From Austropuccinia psidii (lineage: Eukaryota > Basidiomycota > Pucciniomycetes > Pucciniales > Sphaerophragmiaceae), in NCBI GenBank assembly GCA_023105745.1, contig JALGQZ010000001.1:49227662-49291661 (forward strand): a stretch of 64,000 nt of DNA, given 5' to 3'. Shown piece after piece: positions 21,101-32,185 of the stretch. The translations under genes were made by a program, and so were the position numbers. Under the pieces are notes generated by a model, which was given only the letters and a program-made list of their open reading frames with translations, had not been told where the DNA came from and searched no databases. Position 1 is the first letter of the stretch, and each line of letters opens with the position of its first letter.

Positions 21101-23446
21101 TGTCATTTTGGATTTAAAGAACTTAAGGCACTAGGACATGTTGTATCTGGTTTGTCCCTTGGGATTGATAAAAACAAAGTTGCAGCAGTATTGTTAAAAC
21201 CCATGCCTCAGAATAAGAAGGAAATTCAGTCATTCTTGGGTTTTGCAGGATATTACAGGCAACACATTAAAGACTTTGCATCCATAGCAAGACCACTTTA
21301 TAAGTTGTGTGACAAAGACACAGTATTTGAGATGACTGTTGACAGAGTCAAAGCTTTTGAATCTCTAAGAGAAGCATTGACCACTGCTCCACTCTTACTG
21401 ATGCCAGACTTTAAATTACCTTTCAAACTGTATATTGATGCATCAGGGGATGGACTAGGTGCTGCACTTCACCAAGTTCAGATCATAAATGACAAACCTG
21501 TAGAAGGACCAATATGTTTCATATCCAGGCAAATCAAACCAACTGAAGCCAGATATGGAGCAAGTCAAATGGAATGTCTATGCCTTGTCTGGGCCTTGGA
21601 GAAATTGAACTATTTCTTAGAGGGATGTGTTTTTGAAGTAATAACAGATTGTACAGCTGTGAAATCACTTTTGAACATGAAAACACCTAACAGACACATG
21701 CTCAGATGGCAAATAGCCATACAAGAATACAGAGGCAATATGACTATTGTTCATAAGGATGAGAATATTCATAAGAATGCAGATGGACTAAGCAGATGGC
21801 CATTACCAAATAACATTGATAATCCTGCTTATGTTCCAGAAGAAGCTTCACCACAAATTCCAATAGAAGGAATAAGTGTTACAGACTTGAACACCACCTT
21901 CTTTGAAGAAGTCAGAAATAGTTACACTCAAGATAAGAATTGTAGCATCTTATGCCAATTACTTAACAAAGACTGTAAAGACAACTCTCTAATACATGCC
22001 TTGGATGAAGTATGGAGAAAATCTTTTAATGAAGGAAGATTTCACCTACTGGATGGTATAATTTACCACAGAACCAAGCACACATGTGTCATGACAGTTG
22101 TAGACAGGTCATTAATCAATCTTGTACTGAAAGAATGCCATGATAGTCCCTTTTCAGGACATCTTTCTGAAGACAGAACAAGAGAGAAAGTGAAGACCTG
22201 CATATGGTGGCCAATGTGGCAAAAAGATGTTGCAGAGTATTGCAAAACCTGTGACAGATGCCAAAAGGCAAATAAATCCACTGGCAAAAGACTTGGAAAT
22301 ATGATGAAAATCCAAGAACCAAACAGACCTTGGGAAATTGTCCATATGGATTGGGTAACTGGCCTACCACCAGGAGGTGACAGGAGCTATAATGCTTGCC
22401 TAGTAATTGTGGACAGATTCAGTAAAACTCCAATCTTTTTACCATGTCACAAAGATGATACAGCCATGGATACAGCTCTTCTGATATGGAATAGAGTAGT
22501 GTCATGGACTGGGATATTTACAAATATCATCAGTGATAGAGATCCCAAATTCACTTCAGCACTATGGACAAATCTTCACCAATTATTTGGCACTAAACTG
22601 TCTTTCTCTACAGCCTACCACCCACAAACTGATGGCCTGGCTGAAAGAATGATCCAAACCTTAGAGGACATGGTGAGAAGATTTTGTGAATATGGCCTTG
22701 AATTCAAAGATTGTGATGGATTTACCCATGATTGGTGTACTCTGTTACCAGCACTGGAATTAGCATATAAAACATCAATCCCTGCTAGTACCAATCAGAC
22801 TCCTGCTGTTCTAGAAAAAGGATGGAACCCCAAGTTACCCCAAGACTCCTTGAGGAAAGACTTAATTGAAATACATCCCACAGCTAGCTTCAAAGGAATG
22901 CTAGACAAAGCTAGAAAGCATGCAGTAAGGTGCATGGAGGACTCTTTTGCATATGCTAAAGACAAATGGGATAAATCTCATGCAACTCCAGATTTCAAAG
23001 TGGGGGACCTAGTTCTTGTATCCACCACTAACTTCAATAACATCAAAGGATGTAAAAAGTTGAAAGACTCCTTTGCAGGACCTTTTGTGATTAAGGCCCT
23101 CCATGGAGAAAATGCTGTTGAAGTAGAGTTATCTGAAGAACTTAGCAATAAGCACCCTACATTCCCAGTGAGCTTGATAAAACCATATAAATCTAGTGAT
23201 GCTGAGAAATTTCCCTTGAGGAATAAGGTTCCCCAAGTTATACCTCCTATTGAGACATCTGGTACTAAGAAGATAACCAAAGTTCTTAAAGAAAGGAAAT
23301 TAAGAACCAAGAAAGTAAGGGAATACCTTGTTAGGTACAGTGACCCAACTTGTGAAGATGAATGGTTAGAAGAAAAAGATATACCAGAAGCTACCAAACT
23401 CCTGAGGAGATTCAGACACACTAGAAACACCAATATTACAAAGTAA
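17525..23446 (+). CDS. B2 Gag-Pol polyprotein (about 1973 aa)
   Basis: One uninterrupted frame encodes capsid and enzymes. The ATG at 17525 (M-P-S-T-R-S-G) is the first ATG in this frame; the frame is open further upstream to 17255 without an ATG and would begin at the spliced start if intron 1 is removed. Residues 1-220 are low-complexity and overlap the alternative ORF. A coiled-coil-like stretch and a retrotransposon-type Gag core follow (to about 670), then a CCHC knuckle near 687-700. Protease has D-P-G at 808-810 instead of D-[S/T]-G. RT has Y-I-D-D at 1156-1159, then RNase H ('[16 protein letters not shown]'). Integrase has HHCC, Asp1609, Asp1671, Glu1707 (D,D35E), GPY/F and a chromodomain-like C-terminus near 1929-1966. 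Only about nine CpG occur in the whole frame. Probably competent except for the protease. Confidence 0.95.
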   Translation: MPSTRSGASYNPSSSSQKGNRRDYDRGQPGTEGKGSVDDFQTTKMGHSEADNTILPSKRADTATTSLCGHIQSQPQCIQQCTSIQRVPDPCRPVEELHEFLPDSKKILGPSQHLQIAQWMASINGEEKHDAFDTRMEEKQPSTTQTSAKNSPSGQKQQFQREKAATNSKQGQREGTSPKTLQPGLQNPKDSAGCHGKCISDGQNHDGITEEGGSQIKVPEMIADIFDSIPELYNAINDVKKHLSDKNDTICNNIKTNNPSMCQINETLMCFEKVLRTIKNSNNDNSSNIKINEQSAIIKELTDKYSKFNIDDMIETRIKQAINIIKTDNKKVLDDISNSFTEVKTYTIALKKCFDSSQEEVSKLSMKLNQVTSDNTRQTELWQELTHKEDMYKIEIINLIQSFQHEYRNSQRCSNSKMNDIEQILNTLPRMSTPLNQNEGTRISNPQVLDPDNSQSKNELSTSFHNLEPSMGQALLKEVPKLKEWPHFSGEGEYDHMEFIRGIDMIKEDFELPDRLVTARFNTLFTRSAHRWYIKIRQAHGHQSWTWWKTQIINKWANDAWRFKVETAFESAKFNADKDKALPWFCQQKDRLTALYPDMSELMIHKKILRQCGGDLEHAVKSRTTEQSSAEDIINILQEVTTRTKIGSSRVNLKTRFNTPWKDSVDKNPKENSGNIKYKSADTVRKCHICQSTTHLANTCPKRGKINEIDIEKEPDVEKEDIIEDNSDDKSSIFSESSKDIENINATFDIMESYSHLPQLSNGQVDLSKAQDAQLMKTKPNRGKGYTAGNSCITEVVIDNKPTKLLLDPGAFCSCVGKSFLKTCVPNFEDQLLPIDGIKFNSASNPMKALGIFETNVIFPHINGNLRITVEFVVMENCPSTHFILGNDYLIMYGIDLHNNKDRYFTIGDNKRQKFAFLPFKRQITVNKVSPVNLELEKFKSEQLNEAEISLHLTDKQENELSSLLYDHKGAFPTDKEPLGAIIGHEVDIILNIERPYPPLLRRPAYPASPKSREALEINIKELLDLGVIRKVGHNEEVEITTPVIVAWHNGKSRMVGDFRDLNTYTVPDRYPIPKIQIALTQISQAVYITTMDALKGFHQNVVTPRARKYLRITVHCGVYEYLRMPFGIKNAPSHFQRMMNEIFPEELSEGWLIIYIDDIIICSKTWEEHMYRLSRVLTKIQSVNMKISLKKCHFGFKELKALGHVVSGLSLGIDKNKVAAVLLKPMPQNKKEIQSFLGFAGYYRQHIKDFASIARPLYKLCDKDTVFEMTVDRVKAFESLREALTTAPLLLMPDFKLPFKLYIDASGDGLGAALHQVQIINDKPVEGPICFISRQIKPTEARYGASQMECLCLVWALEKLNYFLEGCVFEVITDCTAVKSLLNMKTPNRHMLRWQIAIQEYRGNMTIVHKDENIHKNADGLSRWPLPNNIDNPAYVPEEASPQIPIEGISVTDLNTTFFEEVRNSYTQDKNCSILCQLLNKDCKDNSLIHALDEVWRKSFNEGRFHLLDGIIYHRTKHTCVMTVVDRSLINLVLKECHDSPFSGHLSEDRTREKVKTCIWWPMWQKDVAEYCKTCDRCQKANKSTGKRLGNMMKIQEPNRPWEIVHMDWVTGLPPGGDRSYNACLVIVDRFSKTPIFLPCHKDDTAMDTALLIWNRVVSWTGIFTNIISDRDPKFTSALWTNLHQLFGTKLSFSTAYHPQTDGLAERMIQTLEDMVRRFCEYGLEFKDCDGFTHDWCTLLPALELAYKTSIPASTNQTPAVLEKGWNPKLPQDSLRKDLIEIHPTASFKGMLDKARKHAVRCMEDSFAYAKDKWDKSHATPDFKVGDLVLVSTTNFNNIKGCKKLKDSFAGPFVIKALHGENAVEVELSEELSNKHPTFPVSLIKPYKSSDAEKFPLRNKVPQVIPPIETSGTKKITKVLKERKLRTKKVREYLVRYSDPTCEDEWLEEKDIPEATKLLRRFRHTRNTNITK

Positions 23447-23458
23447 TATTCTTTTTTT

Positions 23459-23470
23459 AGGGGGAGGGAA
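23459..23470 (+). other. Polypurine tract of B2
   Basis: AGGGGGAGGGAA lies directly before the 3' LTR, after a T run, where plus-strand DNA synthesis is primed. Similar tracts precede the 3' LTRs of A1, A2 and B1. Confidence 0.8.
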
Positions 23471-25309
23471 TGTGAGCCTTAGAGGTAATTTCATATACCC
23501 AAAAGACCACAAATATAAAAAATAACATATTAATATAAATAAAATAAATTTATTTATATTATTAAAATAAAAATATAAATATAAATATAAAATTATATTA
23601 AAAATAAAAAATTAATTATAATTTAAAAATAAAAAATACATTAAATTTTGTAAATATAAAATTACATTTATACTTGAAAAAATTAAGTAAAAATGAAACT
23701 TTAACAAAATTGTGAAAAAATAAATAAATTTGGAAAAAAGTTAAATAAAATTTATTATAACTTTTTATCCAATAAATAAACATATAAAATTTATTTCACC
23801 ATTGGATTCCTCATAAAAAATCAGGTGGGGTCACCTCTGAGTGAAATTCTTGTAACTCAACTCTAAATAAGCTTAAATTAAGTTTTTAGTATTTTCAATA
23901 CAAAAGTTGAAAATCCTCAAAACCTTAATTTAATTCACACCACATGTGGTGTTAACCATCAATTTTTGTGTTAAAATTGAGGTGTTGTGTTTAGTTTAGA
24001 AGTTATGAGGAATTGAAGTATTTTCAATTGAATTCAATTGAAATGTCAAAATGTGCGCGTGTATTACATAAGTGAACTTTGATTTACATATGAGGTGTCA
24101 ATTATTACTGTATTGTACTGTACAATTGAATTGAATTACATATGTAAATTATAAGTATTATACATGATGAGGAATTAAAGGAAAAATAAATTGGAAAGAT
24201 TAAATTTGGGGGGGAAAAGGAACTCCAGCTCTAAGGGGGAGCTAGACCCCCAAAATCCTTGCTGACAGGCGTGGGATGTCAAAATTCACGCAAAAGTTCA
24301 TCACTTTTGGCCTGGAATTGAGTTACAGGGTCTGTGGACTCAATTGATGATGAGGTTTTGATACCAACTGGGGTAGTTTTAGCTGTTGCCAAGAGGGTAA
24401 AACTACCCTTAAGATAAAACAACCATGGTAAAAACAGTTTTAACTGGTTTCTACGCCTCTTACACACATTCCGACGTGTTTTGAGGGCTCTAGGCCTGGT
24501 ATTGCTATAGTAATGGCTGATTTAAGGCTCTAAAATGGCTAAAAATGGCTAAAAATGGCTTAAACCACCCCTTTTTGGTCTAAACCAGGGTTCAATGATG
24601 CCATAATTGGTTTTTCTGTTGTCAGACTGTTTTTCACGACTGACAAGAGTAAATTTTACTTTTGGAGTAAGAGAATTGATGGCTATAAAAGAATGTCTTC
24701 TTTGCCCCACTTTTCTCTTCATGTTAGAATCTTTTCCTTTTATTAATTAGTTTAAACACTGTTAAACCAATAAATCAAAGATTCCAACCACCACTTTTAA
24801 ATCATTTTAATCCTTTTAACCACGTGAAAAAATCATTATAATCATTGTTTGTAACTCTTATAATCATTTTTACCCCTGAACCACCCCAAAAGTGAATTAA
24901 AGCATCTTTCATCACTGTAAACTTTGTCACTTTGTTTCCAAATTCACTCTGGTCACTTTTGGGCGTGTTTTCTCTTTAATATTCTTTTTAAAGACTTTGT
25001 TCTTTAATTAATTTATTGCAGTTCTTTGCTCAATTCATTCCAATTGAAATTGCTCTTGAAGAAATTTCTTTTGTAGCCTTAAAATATCTCTTGTAGAGTA
25101 TTTTTTGGATAAATTTTTATTGTTGGTAAAACAATAAATTTTTATAATATTATTGTTTTATACTAATAAAGTTATAAACAATAAAATTGGCGTGTTTTCT
25201 CTTAAAAATAATATTTCATACTATTTTTAATTGATTTTCACCTTATACAAATTTTGAGGACAGGAAAAGTACTTGATTTTTAATCAAAGTTTCATATCCA
25301 CACCTTACA
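23471..25309 (+). repeat. 3' LTR of B2
   Basis: 1839 bp, same length as the 5' LTR, with a few scattered base differences. Ends CCTTACA followed by the duplication CTGTG. Confidence 0.95.
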
Positions 25310-27152
25310 CTGTGAGTGCACTGGTGTGCTTTTCTCTGTGATAAATAAGGCCATCTATAAGGAAGAATTTATTGTCCTTATAGGCCCTCAACCAGGGTTC
25401 CTCCAGCTGGGTTTCCAGTTCTGGGCTCCTGTATTTTTGTTGAAGGAGTTGGAGTAGTATGCTACACTGTTTGTGTTTGGCATAAGATTTCAGTACTGCA
25501 TTGAAAAATTCATTGTGCAGTTCTGAGGAGCTTATTCCCAGTATGGGGGTTTCTGTCCCTTCTGAATCAGTGTTTCCACTGTCAAGGGTACCACTCCCTG
25601 GTGCCCATTCAGAGAATCTGAAGTTTTTCTTCCTATTTATTTCCATAAAATGGATAGGAATTTTTGCAGCAACTTCAGGGTCATAAGCTGGATTGCTTTT
25701 GACATTGTCCAGTGGCCATCTTCTAAGGCCATCTGCATTGGTATGGCTTTTACCTTCCTTGTATATGATGGTCATGTTCCCTCTATATTCCTGGATGGCT
25801 ATTTGCCATCTCAACATGTGTCTATTAGTAGTCTTCATGTTTAGTAAGGACTTCAAGGCTGTGCAGTCTGTGTAGACTTCAAAGACTGCACCCTCCAAAT
25901 AATAATGGAGTTTTTCTAGAGCCCAGACTAGACATAGACATTTTGTCTGGGTGGCCCCATACCTGGCTTCTGAATCTTTCAGCTGCCTGGAGATGTAACA
26001 TATTACACCTTCTCTTGGTTCACCATCCACAATTTTTCTTTGGTGAAGGGCTGCTCCCAAGCCTTGGCTGCATGCTGCATCTATATATAACTTGAATGGT
26101 AGTTCAAAGTCAGGCAAGATGAGCACAGGTGCATTTGTGAGTTCATATTTGATCCTCTCATATGCATCCCTCGTTTCCTTGGTTATTTCCAAAACTACAT
26201 CCTTTGAGCATAACTTGTATAGGCTACTAGTTATGTGAGCAAAGTTTTTGATGTGGTTTCTGTAGTAGCTAGCAAATCCAAGGAAAGATTGCATCTCTTT
26301 GATGTTCTTTGGTACTGGCTTTTGCAGTACTGCTGCTACTTTGTTCTGGTCAATTGCCAGACTAAGGCCTGAGACTTTGTGTCCTAGAGCTAGTAGCTCT
26401 TGTTGGCCAAAATTACACTTTTTAAGTGAAATTTTCAGATTGATGGGTGTACATTTACTTAGCACTCTGTCTATGTATTGTACATGGTCTTCCCATGTCT
26501 CTGAGTATATAATGATATCATCAATATATACTACCATCCAGCCTTCCATTATTTCTTCTTGAAATATGGTGTCCATCATCCTTTGGAAGTGGGCTGGTGC
26601 ATTCTTGATGCCAAATGGCATCCTGGTGTACTCATATATGCCCATATGGCATATGATTCTGAGTAATTTCATGGAGTTTGGTTTAACTCCATTTTGGTGG
26701 AAGCCCTTCATACAATCCATCTTGGTTATGTATTTGGCTTTGGCCAATTTATCCAAGGCATGAGGTATCCTTGGTATAGGATACCTGTCTGCTTTTGTGT
26801 AGTTGTTCAGGGCTCTGAAGTCTCCACACAATCTAGACTTGCCATCATGCCAGGTGATCAGGACAGGAGTGGTGATTTCCACTATTTCATTATGTCCAAT
26901 CTTCCTAATGACATCCATGTCCAGTAGTTCATTGATACGTTTCTCAATCTCTTTCCTGGTCTCCAGACTTGCTGGGTAAGGAGGTCTCCTTAACATGGGT
27001 GGATAAGGCCTTTCTACATCCAGATATAGTTCTATATCATGGCCTTTGATCTTGCCTAATGGTTCTTCACCAATGGCAAATGCTGGTCTATTCTTCCTCA
27101 GCATCTTCAGTAAACTTAGCTTTTGTTTACTGGTGAGGGTAGTGCTAAACTA
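25310..27152 (-). pseudogene. A1 reverse transcriptase and RNase H, 5' half of interrupted pol
   Basis: On the minus strand it runs from just after a TAG (27150-27152, where A2 has CAG) to the B2 insertion point at 'HTSALTV'. It shows '[26 protein letters not shown]', '[13 protein letters not shown]', the catalytic Y-I-D-D near 26518-26529, the RNase H block '[17 protein letters not shown]', '[19 protein letters not shown]' and '[12 protein letters not shown]', then the linker and the start of the integrase zinc region. The frame is open but separated from its integrase by the nested element. Confidence 0.92.
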
Positions 27153-28898
27153 TCCCTCTCTGAATTCTTTCAGAAGTTCTTCCAGTGGGTCCTGAGAAGA
27201 TATCTGGTATAGATCAAGAGAAATTTTCTTTTCCTTATTAGTACCAATGGTAATATGCCTATTTTTACTGTTGTAAATATCTATGCCATACATTCTCTGG
27301 TAATCTGTTCCCAGTAAAAACCCTTGGATGTGGGCATCTTCATGCACTACAAACTCTGGGTTGAGTCTGATATTACCTTTTCTGTGGGGTATAATTATCT
27401 CTTTGATAATTGTCCCAATAGAGGTCATCTTTCCAGATGCACTCTTAAAGTTCTTTGCCCTGGTGGGCAAGAGTTCTTTTTCCCAGTTTGGGAAGTGGTT
27501 ATCCAGATAATTTCTGGCCACTATGGAGCAGTGTGCTCCACTGTCAATGATCAGTGGGTGCTGAGCATTGTCAATACATACAGTCATTTTTGTGGCTGTT
27601 CCATGTATGTATGCCATTACTTTGGTTGGTGTAACCAGGAATGTTTGTGCATCTTGTGTATGTTTACACAAATTCTTGTTGGCAGTGTCTTGTGGCATGC
27701 CTGCTTCCAACTGTATATCCTGGATTTCTAGTGGGGTTTCCTCTTGGTATTCCACTAGAAGTTCCTCTCTTGGGTCTTGATCATCATCAGATAGTTCTCT
27801 GATGGCATCTCCCATAGAGTCTGATTCAGAATCCTCTGTTGGAGGTTCTTCTTCAGGGACTTTTTCTATAGCATAGACTTTCTTCTTTGCTTTTGGACAG
27901 TTGTTGGCATAGTGGTCTGTTGAACCACAATTGTGACAAGAATTCTTCTTCTTTGCCACTTCTGCCACTCTTTCTCTGGGTTTTTCTTTAAACTCCACCC
28001 TGAAAGGTTGTTTCTCTTTGAAACTACTGCTTCTATATGGGGTGAATTTCCCTATATTAGTCCTTTTCCTTATGTCTTGTAAGGTATTGGCTATATCATC
28101 TAGTGTGCAATTTTGGTTGCATCTGCACTTTACTGCATGCTCTAGTTCTCCTGGCAGTTGTGTCAGAAGTTTATGATTCCTCATTTGAATGTTCATTTGG
28201 GGATCAATGGCTTTAAGTCTTTTAGACTGTCTAAGACACCACTCATATGGATCTTTGTCCACAGAGTATTTGTCATTTTCAAATGACATGGTCTTTTGCC
28301 ATATCCAAGTTCCATTACTGTACTTTTGGATTATTTGACTCTTCCACCATGGCCAATTTCCTCTTCCATGGATTTCTTTCATTTCAGTGTACCATATACT
28401 TGCATGACCTTTAAATGCAGTATTCAGTCTAGCAGTAATCCAGTAATCTGGTATGCTTGGTACATCAATGAAGAGTCCATCAATATAATCTATGAGTTCC
28501 ATATGATCATATTCTCCTGATCCAGAGAATTTGGGCCAGTTTGAGGCCTCAGGAAGCTGTTTCAAAGCTTCCTTCTCTGAATAAGACATGCCATCTCCAT
28601 CCTGGTATTGTGATGGAGATCTTGCCTTATTCAACAACATGGCATCTGGTTTGATGTCATCTGGTTGATATGGATTCTCCATAGCTTGGCCTTGTGGTTG
28701 GGGCTTTAAGCTATGGTAGGCATAAAACAATTTGTTGATGTCTTGGTTCAGACACTCCCTGTCCCTGCTGCTATGGTGTTGTTCTTCAGAGACTTGATTC
28801 AGTCTGTTGTTGGTTTCTTCAGAGGCTTTGCTCAGTTGAGCATATCCTTCCTGAAGGTTTTTAACTATCTGCTCCAATGAGGCTTGAGTTTTTCTCAT
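27150..28898 (-). pseudogene. A1 Gag capsid, CCHC knuckle and protease
   Basis: Minus-strand frame from 'MRKTQASLEQ' to the TAG at 27150. A helical, Gln/Glu-rich lead-in comes first. Then a Gag core follows with 'YDHMELIDYIDGLFIDVP', 'WYTEMKEIHGRGNWPWWKSQ' and 'LPGELEHAVKCRCNQNC', then the knuckle C-H-N-C-G-S-T-D-H..C (CX2CX4HX4C), an acidic linker, and a retropepsin-like protease with catalytic I-D-S-G-A-H and 'GFLLGTDYQRMYGID'. It is in the same frame as 28962-29735, separated by TAA and TAG stops that A2 lacks, so gag is inactivated by nonsense mutations here. Confidence 0.9.
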
Positions 28899-28961
28899 CC
28901 TCTCTTGGGCAGCTGCAAATTCTGTAGCCTACTTTGCAGATTGCTCAGCATATAGGGACAT

Positions 28962-29735
28962 TTATAACCACAGTGTGTCACTGTTGATGTTACTCTCAGA
29001 TGTGATAATGTTATTTTCAGTCTGAGTGGGGGTAATGTTTCTATTACTAGGACTACTGATTCTAGAGTGGTTTACAACTACTTCTGGTTCTTGTGTACTT
29101 CTTTTACCAAATCTAACAGCTTCTGGATCATGGAATCTGACTCTTTCCTCCTCTGTTTGAAGGAGGATTTGTTCTTGCCCTTGTTGCCTTGTCTTCTCCT
29201 GGAAACTTCCTGGAATTGTGAAGAATGGTGACTCTTGGCCACTGATCTGCTGGTTTCTGAATGGTGTGAAGCCACTGGAGAGCTGATTTGGCATGCTCCT
29301 TGTGAACCTGAAGGAATCTGAGTAGGCCCTGTATGGGTTAACTGTTCTTCTATAGCTTGGATAGTGGCTTGATTCTCCCTTATCTTCTGTGCCCTTGCCT
29401 CCAGGAGTCTGTGCTGCCTGGTAGGATTCCAACCCTTGGTGATTAACATAAGGTCTTTGAAGTCTATCTCTTTGAGACAGATCTTCTGGCAACTTGATCC
29501 CAGTTCTGCCCAGTGAGTTGCTAGGTTGAACCTCTTGTTGTCCATGCTCCATTGAAACAAATCTTTGAGGAGTTGGTGGATTTGAAGAACTTGATCCATA
29601 TCCTTCCAGTCCTCTGGTTTGAGGTTTCTGTTGAATTGGAGTGTGAATGGCAAGGTTGATATTATCTCCCTCATTGTTTTGCCATCCTCCACTGTGTCCA
29701 ATGTGTCTTCTTTCAGGTCTTCTGGTTCTAGACAT
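28962..29735 (-). pseudogene. A1 Gag N-terminal region
   Basis: Starts with ATG at 29735 (M-S-R-T-R-R-P-E-R-R-H) and is rich in Ser, Pro, Gln, Gly and Arg, with no globular look. It ends at a TAA (28962-28964) where A2 has CAA, and a second stop lies before 28898. It overlaps almost entirely with the alternative-frame ORF 29078-29778. A TGA sits immediately before the ATG on the minus strand. Confidence 0.75.
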
Positions 29736-30146
29736 TCATGCTCTATCCTCTGGCTGGTTCCTTTGGAAGCCAAGGTCTCTGAGGTATGCAGGGGACATAT
29801 CAGTTTTTGCAAGCAGTCAAAAACTTTATGTTCTTAGGGTATTTACCTTTGACTGTGCCTTGTACAAATTTGTTATCTGCTGATTTGGGCAGTTTGCCTT
29901 TGGAGGTTACAACTGGGTTAATAATTGTAATCTTCCCTGTACAAGTGGTTAAGGTTGGTTTACCTTGTATTGAAGCAGAGTTTCGTGGTTTTCTACTCCT
30001 CTGAGTGGCTATTGGTGTCCACTTCTTGGCTGTAATGAGGCCTTCACTAAGCCTTTTTCCTTTACCCTTGCTTCCCTCTGGTTCTGAGGGTGTTACTGGT
30101 GTGTTGGCCTGTGACTGGGTTTCAAGTGGGATGTAGTTTTCTTCCA
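29078..30146 (-). CDS. Predicted spliced accessory ORF of A1 (333 aa)
   Basis: On the minus strand: exon 30146-29847 (its A comes from 30696), predicted intron 29846-29779 (GTAAAT..CTCAG, 68 nt), exon 29778-29078; the sum is 334 codons including stop. The first exon is Ser/Thr/Pro/Lys-rich ('KRLSEGLITAKKWTP'). The second lies in the +1 frame over gag and encodes 'LKPEDWKDMDQVLQIHQLL', 'LFQWSMDN', 'ITKGWNPTRQHRLLEARAQ', a basic region 'SRRRQGNKGKNKSSFKQRR' and a helical end 'MIQKLLDLVKEVHKNQK'. Without splicing this frame has only a TTG near its 5' end and no early ATG. It differs from A2 at about 10 residues, mostly conservative. Unknown family. Confidence 0.5.
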
Positions 30147-30695
30147 CTTAATCAAAACAGGAAAAAGAGGGCTTATGTCAGTTAAGACTTCTTAAAAGGC
30201 TGGTTTTGCACGTCTAAGAATGGCCTCTGGGCTTGTATATTATTACAATATGCCCTTGTATAATGACAGTGTAATTGAATTAACAATTTCACGTCAAAAA
30301 TACAGCTTATGGTGCCCTGTCACACTGTTTGTGTGCCAGTATCCCACAGATACACTTGTGGTTTTCAAGTGTATTCTGTACAAGTGGTTTTGTATAAGTG
30401 TTATTGAGTCAACAATACACTTAATCCACGCCTCAACTGATGGTTTTTCAGTCAGAGGTGTCCTTATTCAGTCAATAATACAGGACTTATTGATGGCTGA
30501 TGTGTTTTTATATACAAAACACGCCAAAAATAATTATTTTCAGTGGGTATTAGCCACGTGAAAAATACTCTTTTATAATATGAGTATATGAAAAAAGAAA
30601 AAAATATATAAAATATATATATTTAAATGGAAATTACGCTGAAAAAAAAGATAAAACAATGTGTTAATAAGTCATAAAAAAGAGAAAAGACTTAC
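30147..30695 (-). other. Predicted intron 1 of A1 leader
   Basis: 549 nt with donor GTAAGT after ..TTACAA and acceptor TTAAG before TGGAAG on the minus strand. Splicing would place A next to TG and so make the start codon. A2 has the better acceptor ATTCAG at the same place. No coding frame of note is shared inside the intron. Confidence 0.42.
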
Positions 30696-30741
30696 TTGTA
30701 AGGTCCAAAAAGTTAAAAAAAACACGGCCAGGCCCCCAAAA

Positions 30742-32180
30742 TGTCAGGCTGAGTCTATGATAAAGGTGTATATGAGTATTTACAAGCTTTAACTATGACT
30801 GTGACACGGTAAAAATGGTTTTAAAAGATGATAAGATGGATAATAGATGATTTATTTTAAGATTTAAAGGGCTTTACTATAGAGATATAGTGGTGGTGAG
30901 GGCTGTTGAAAGCCCTGGGTGCAGCTTTACCTGTTGGATTACAATAATAAAGACTAAAATACTTTACATTAAGAGTATACCTGATTATTTAACCAAGAGT
31001 CAAACTGTTTTTGACAGTTTACTACGTAGGTTATTCAAGAGCAGGATGAGGGAAGGTTTTTGGCTGTGAAAAGCCCTCCTTTTATCCTGAAATTGAGGTG
31101 GAAAGCCTGCTAGACCTTTCCACGTAGAGGAAGTGAAGATTTTTCACTCTCCAGGACAGGCTTGTGGTTTGCAAACAGCCTGTATACCCTGTATTGGGAT
31201 CAGATGTGGTTTTGAAACCACATCTGGGCAGTTTTCACCAATACAGGGTGAAAATTTTCATCTGGGGACCTCACAGCCTGATTCTGACGTGTATGATGCG
31301 TAGAATGCTGTACAGAAACTGTATGGGACCCCAGTATTGACTGACATATGAGGTATTGAAGTAAAAACATGCTTCTTTGTCTATTTGACACCTCATATTC
31401 ATGGTTATGGGATATTATCCCATGGTAAGGCTGTATCTGACGGCACGTGGGATTTTGACCTTAAAATGGTCATAACTCTGTCAGTTTTTGAGATATCAAG
31501 CTCAAAGTTGGTTCATTGAATAGCCCTGTATGGGCTCTACACAATGGTACCCAACTTGACATGGTTATCATTAAATATGACAAAGCTATCCCATGTACAA
31601 GTATTTTTGTACATTGGCGTGGTCTGGTCAAAAGCTGTATTAAGCTTGTTTGGCCAATAACTTCTGTTGTAGTTGAGTTATGAGGAAATGGATGGCACCA
31701 TCAGATAGCCCTGATTGTGCTCTTTCCAAAAAGACCCCACTTTAGGTATCTCACACTAAAACTGTAAAAGTTAGATGAGAGGTGAATGTTTTGTTCACCC
31801 TTATTTGGTCTGAATTTGACCATAACTCAAGTAATACTGGTGCTAGCTCAGTTTGGCTGGTACCATTGGATAGCCCTGGCTTAGAGCTTCATTTTGAATA
31901 CCCATTTGATGGGGTTAAGCCTCTCCTTCTAGATTTTAGATGAGAGGTGAAAATTAAGGTTTATGCTCAGCAATAACTTTGAGCAGGAATAACTTTGTTG
32001 TTTCTTGTCCTATGGTGATGGGACTTATATTTTCAGAAAGAGGTAAGTTTCCTCTTTCTTCTGATACCTTTTGAGCTAATTTTGCTCAGCTCCATGTTTT
32101 GGTGGTATTTTGGCTATACCATTGGTTTATGGTATTTTGGCTGTCATGCTTGTGCTCTGGTTTTGATTCACAGGCTGACA
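30742..32180 (-). repeat. 5' LTR of A1
   Basis: 1439 bp, ends TGTCAG..CTGACA, followed on the right by the duplication TTTGA. The leader side carries the reverse complement of TGGGGGCCTGGCCGTG at 30723-30738, the primer-binding-like block. Confidence 0.93.
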
Positions 32181-32185
32181 TTTGA

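Larger units (their letters stand above)
15215..25309 (+). mobile_element. Complete Ty3/Gypsy chromovirus B2 nested in A1
   Basis: Two 1839-bp LTRs (15215-17053, 23471-25309) flank a 6417-bp internal region. The target duplication CTGTG is perfect (15210-15214, 25310-25314) and lies in the middle of A1 pol, so B2 is younger than A1. It keeps a continuous Gag-Pol frame of about 1970 codons, a TATA box, a primer-binding-like site and a polypurine tract. LTRs differ at only scattered positions by eye, consistent with a fairly recent insertion. It is transcribed opposite to its host element. The one obvious defect is D-P-G at the protease active site. Confidence 0.97.
12380..32180 (-). mobile_element. 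Full-length Ty3/Gypsy chromovirus A1, split by B2
   Basis: Both LTRs are 1439 bp (12380-13818 and 30742-32180) with TGTC(A/G)G..CTGACA ends. The whole is flanked by a perfect TTTGA duplication (12375-12379 and 32181-32185). Net length without the nested element and its duplication is about 9.7 kb, equal to A2. The internal order on the minus strand is leader, alternative-frame ORF, Gag, PR, RT, RNase H, IN. It has nonsense mutations in gag and before RT, and B2 (15215-25309) interrupts pol, so it is inactive. Confidence 0.95.
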
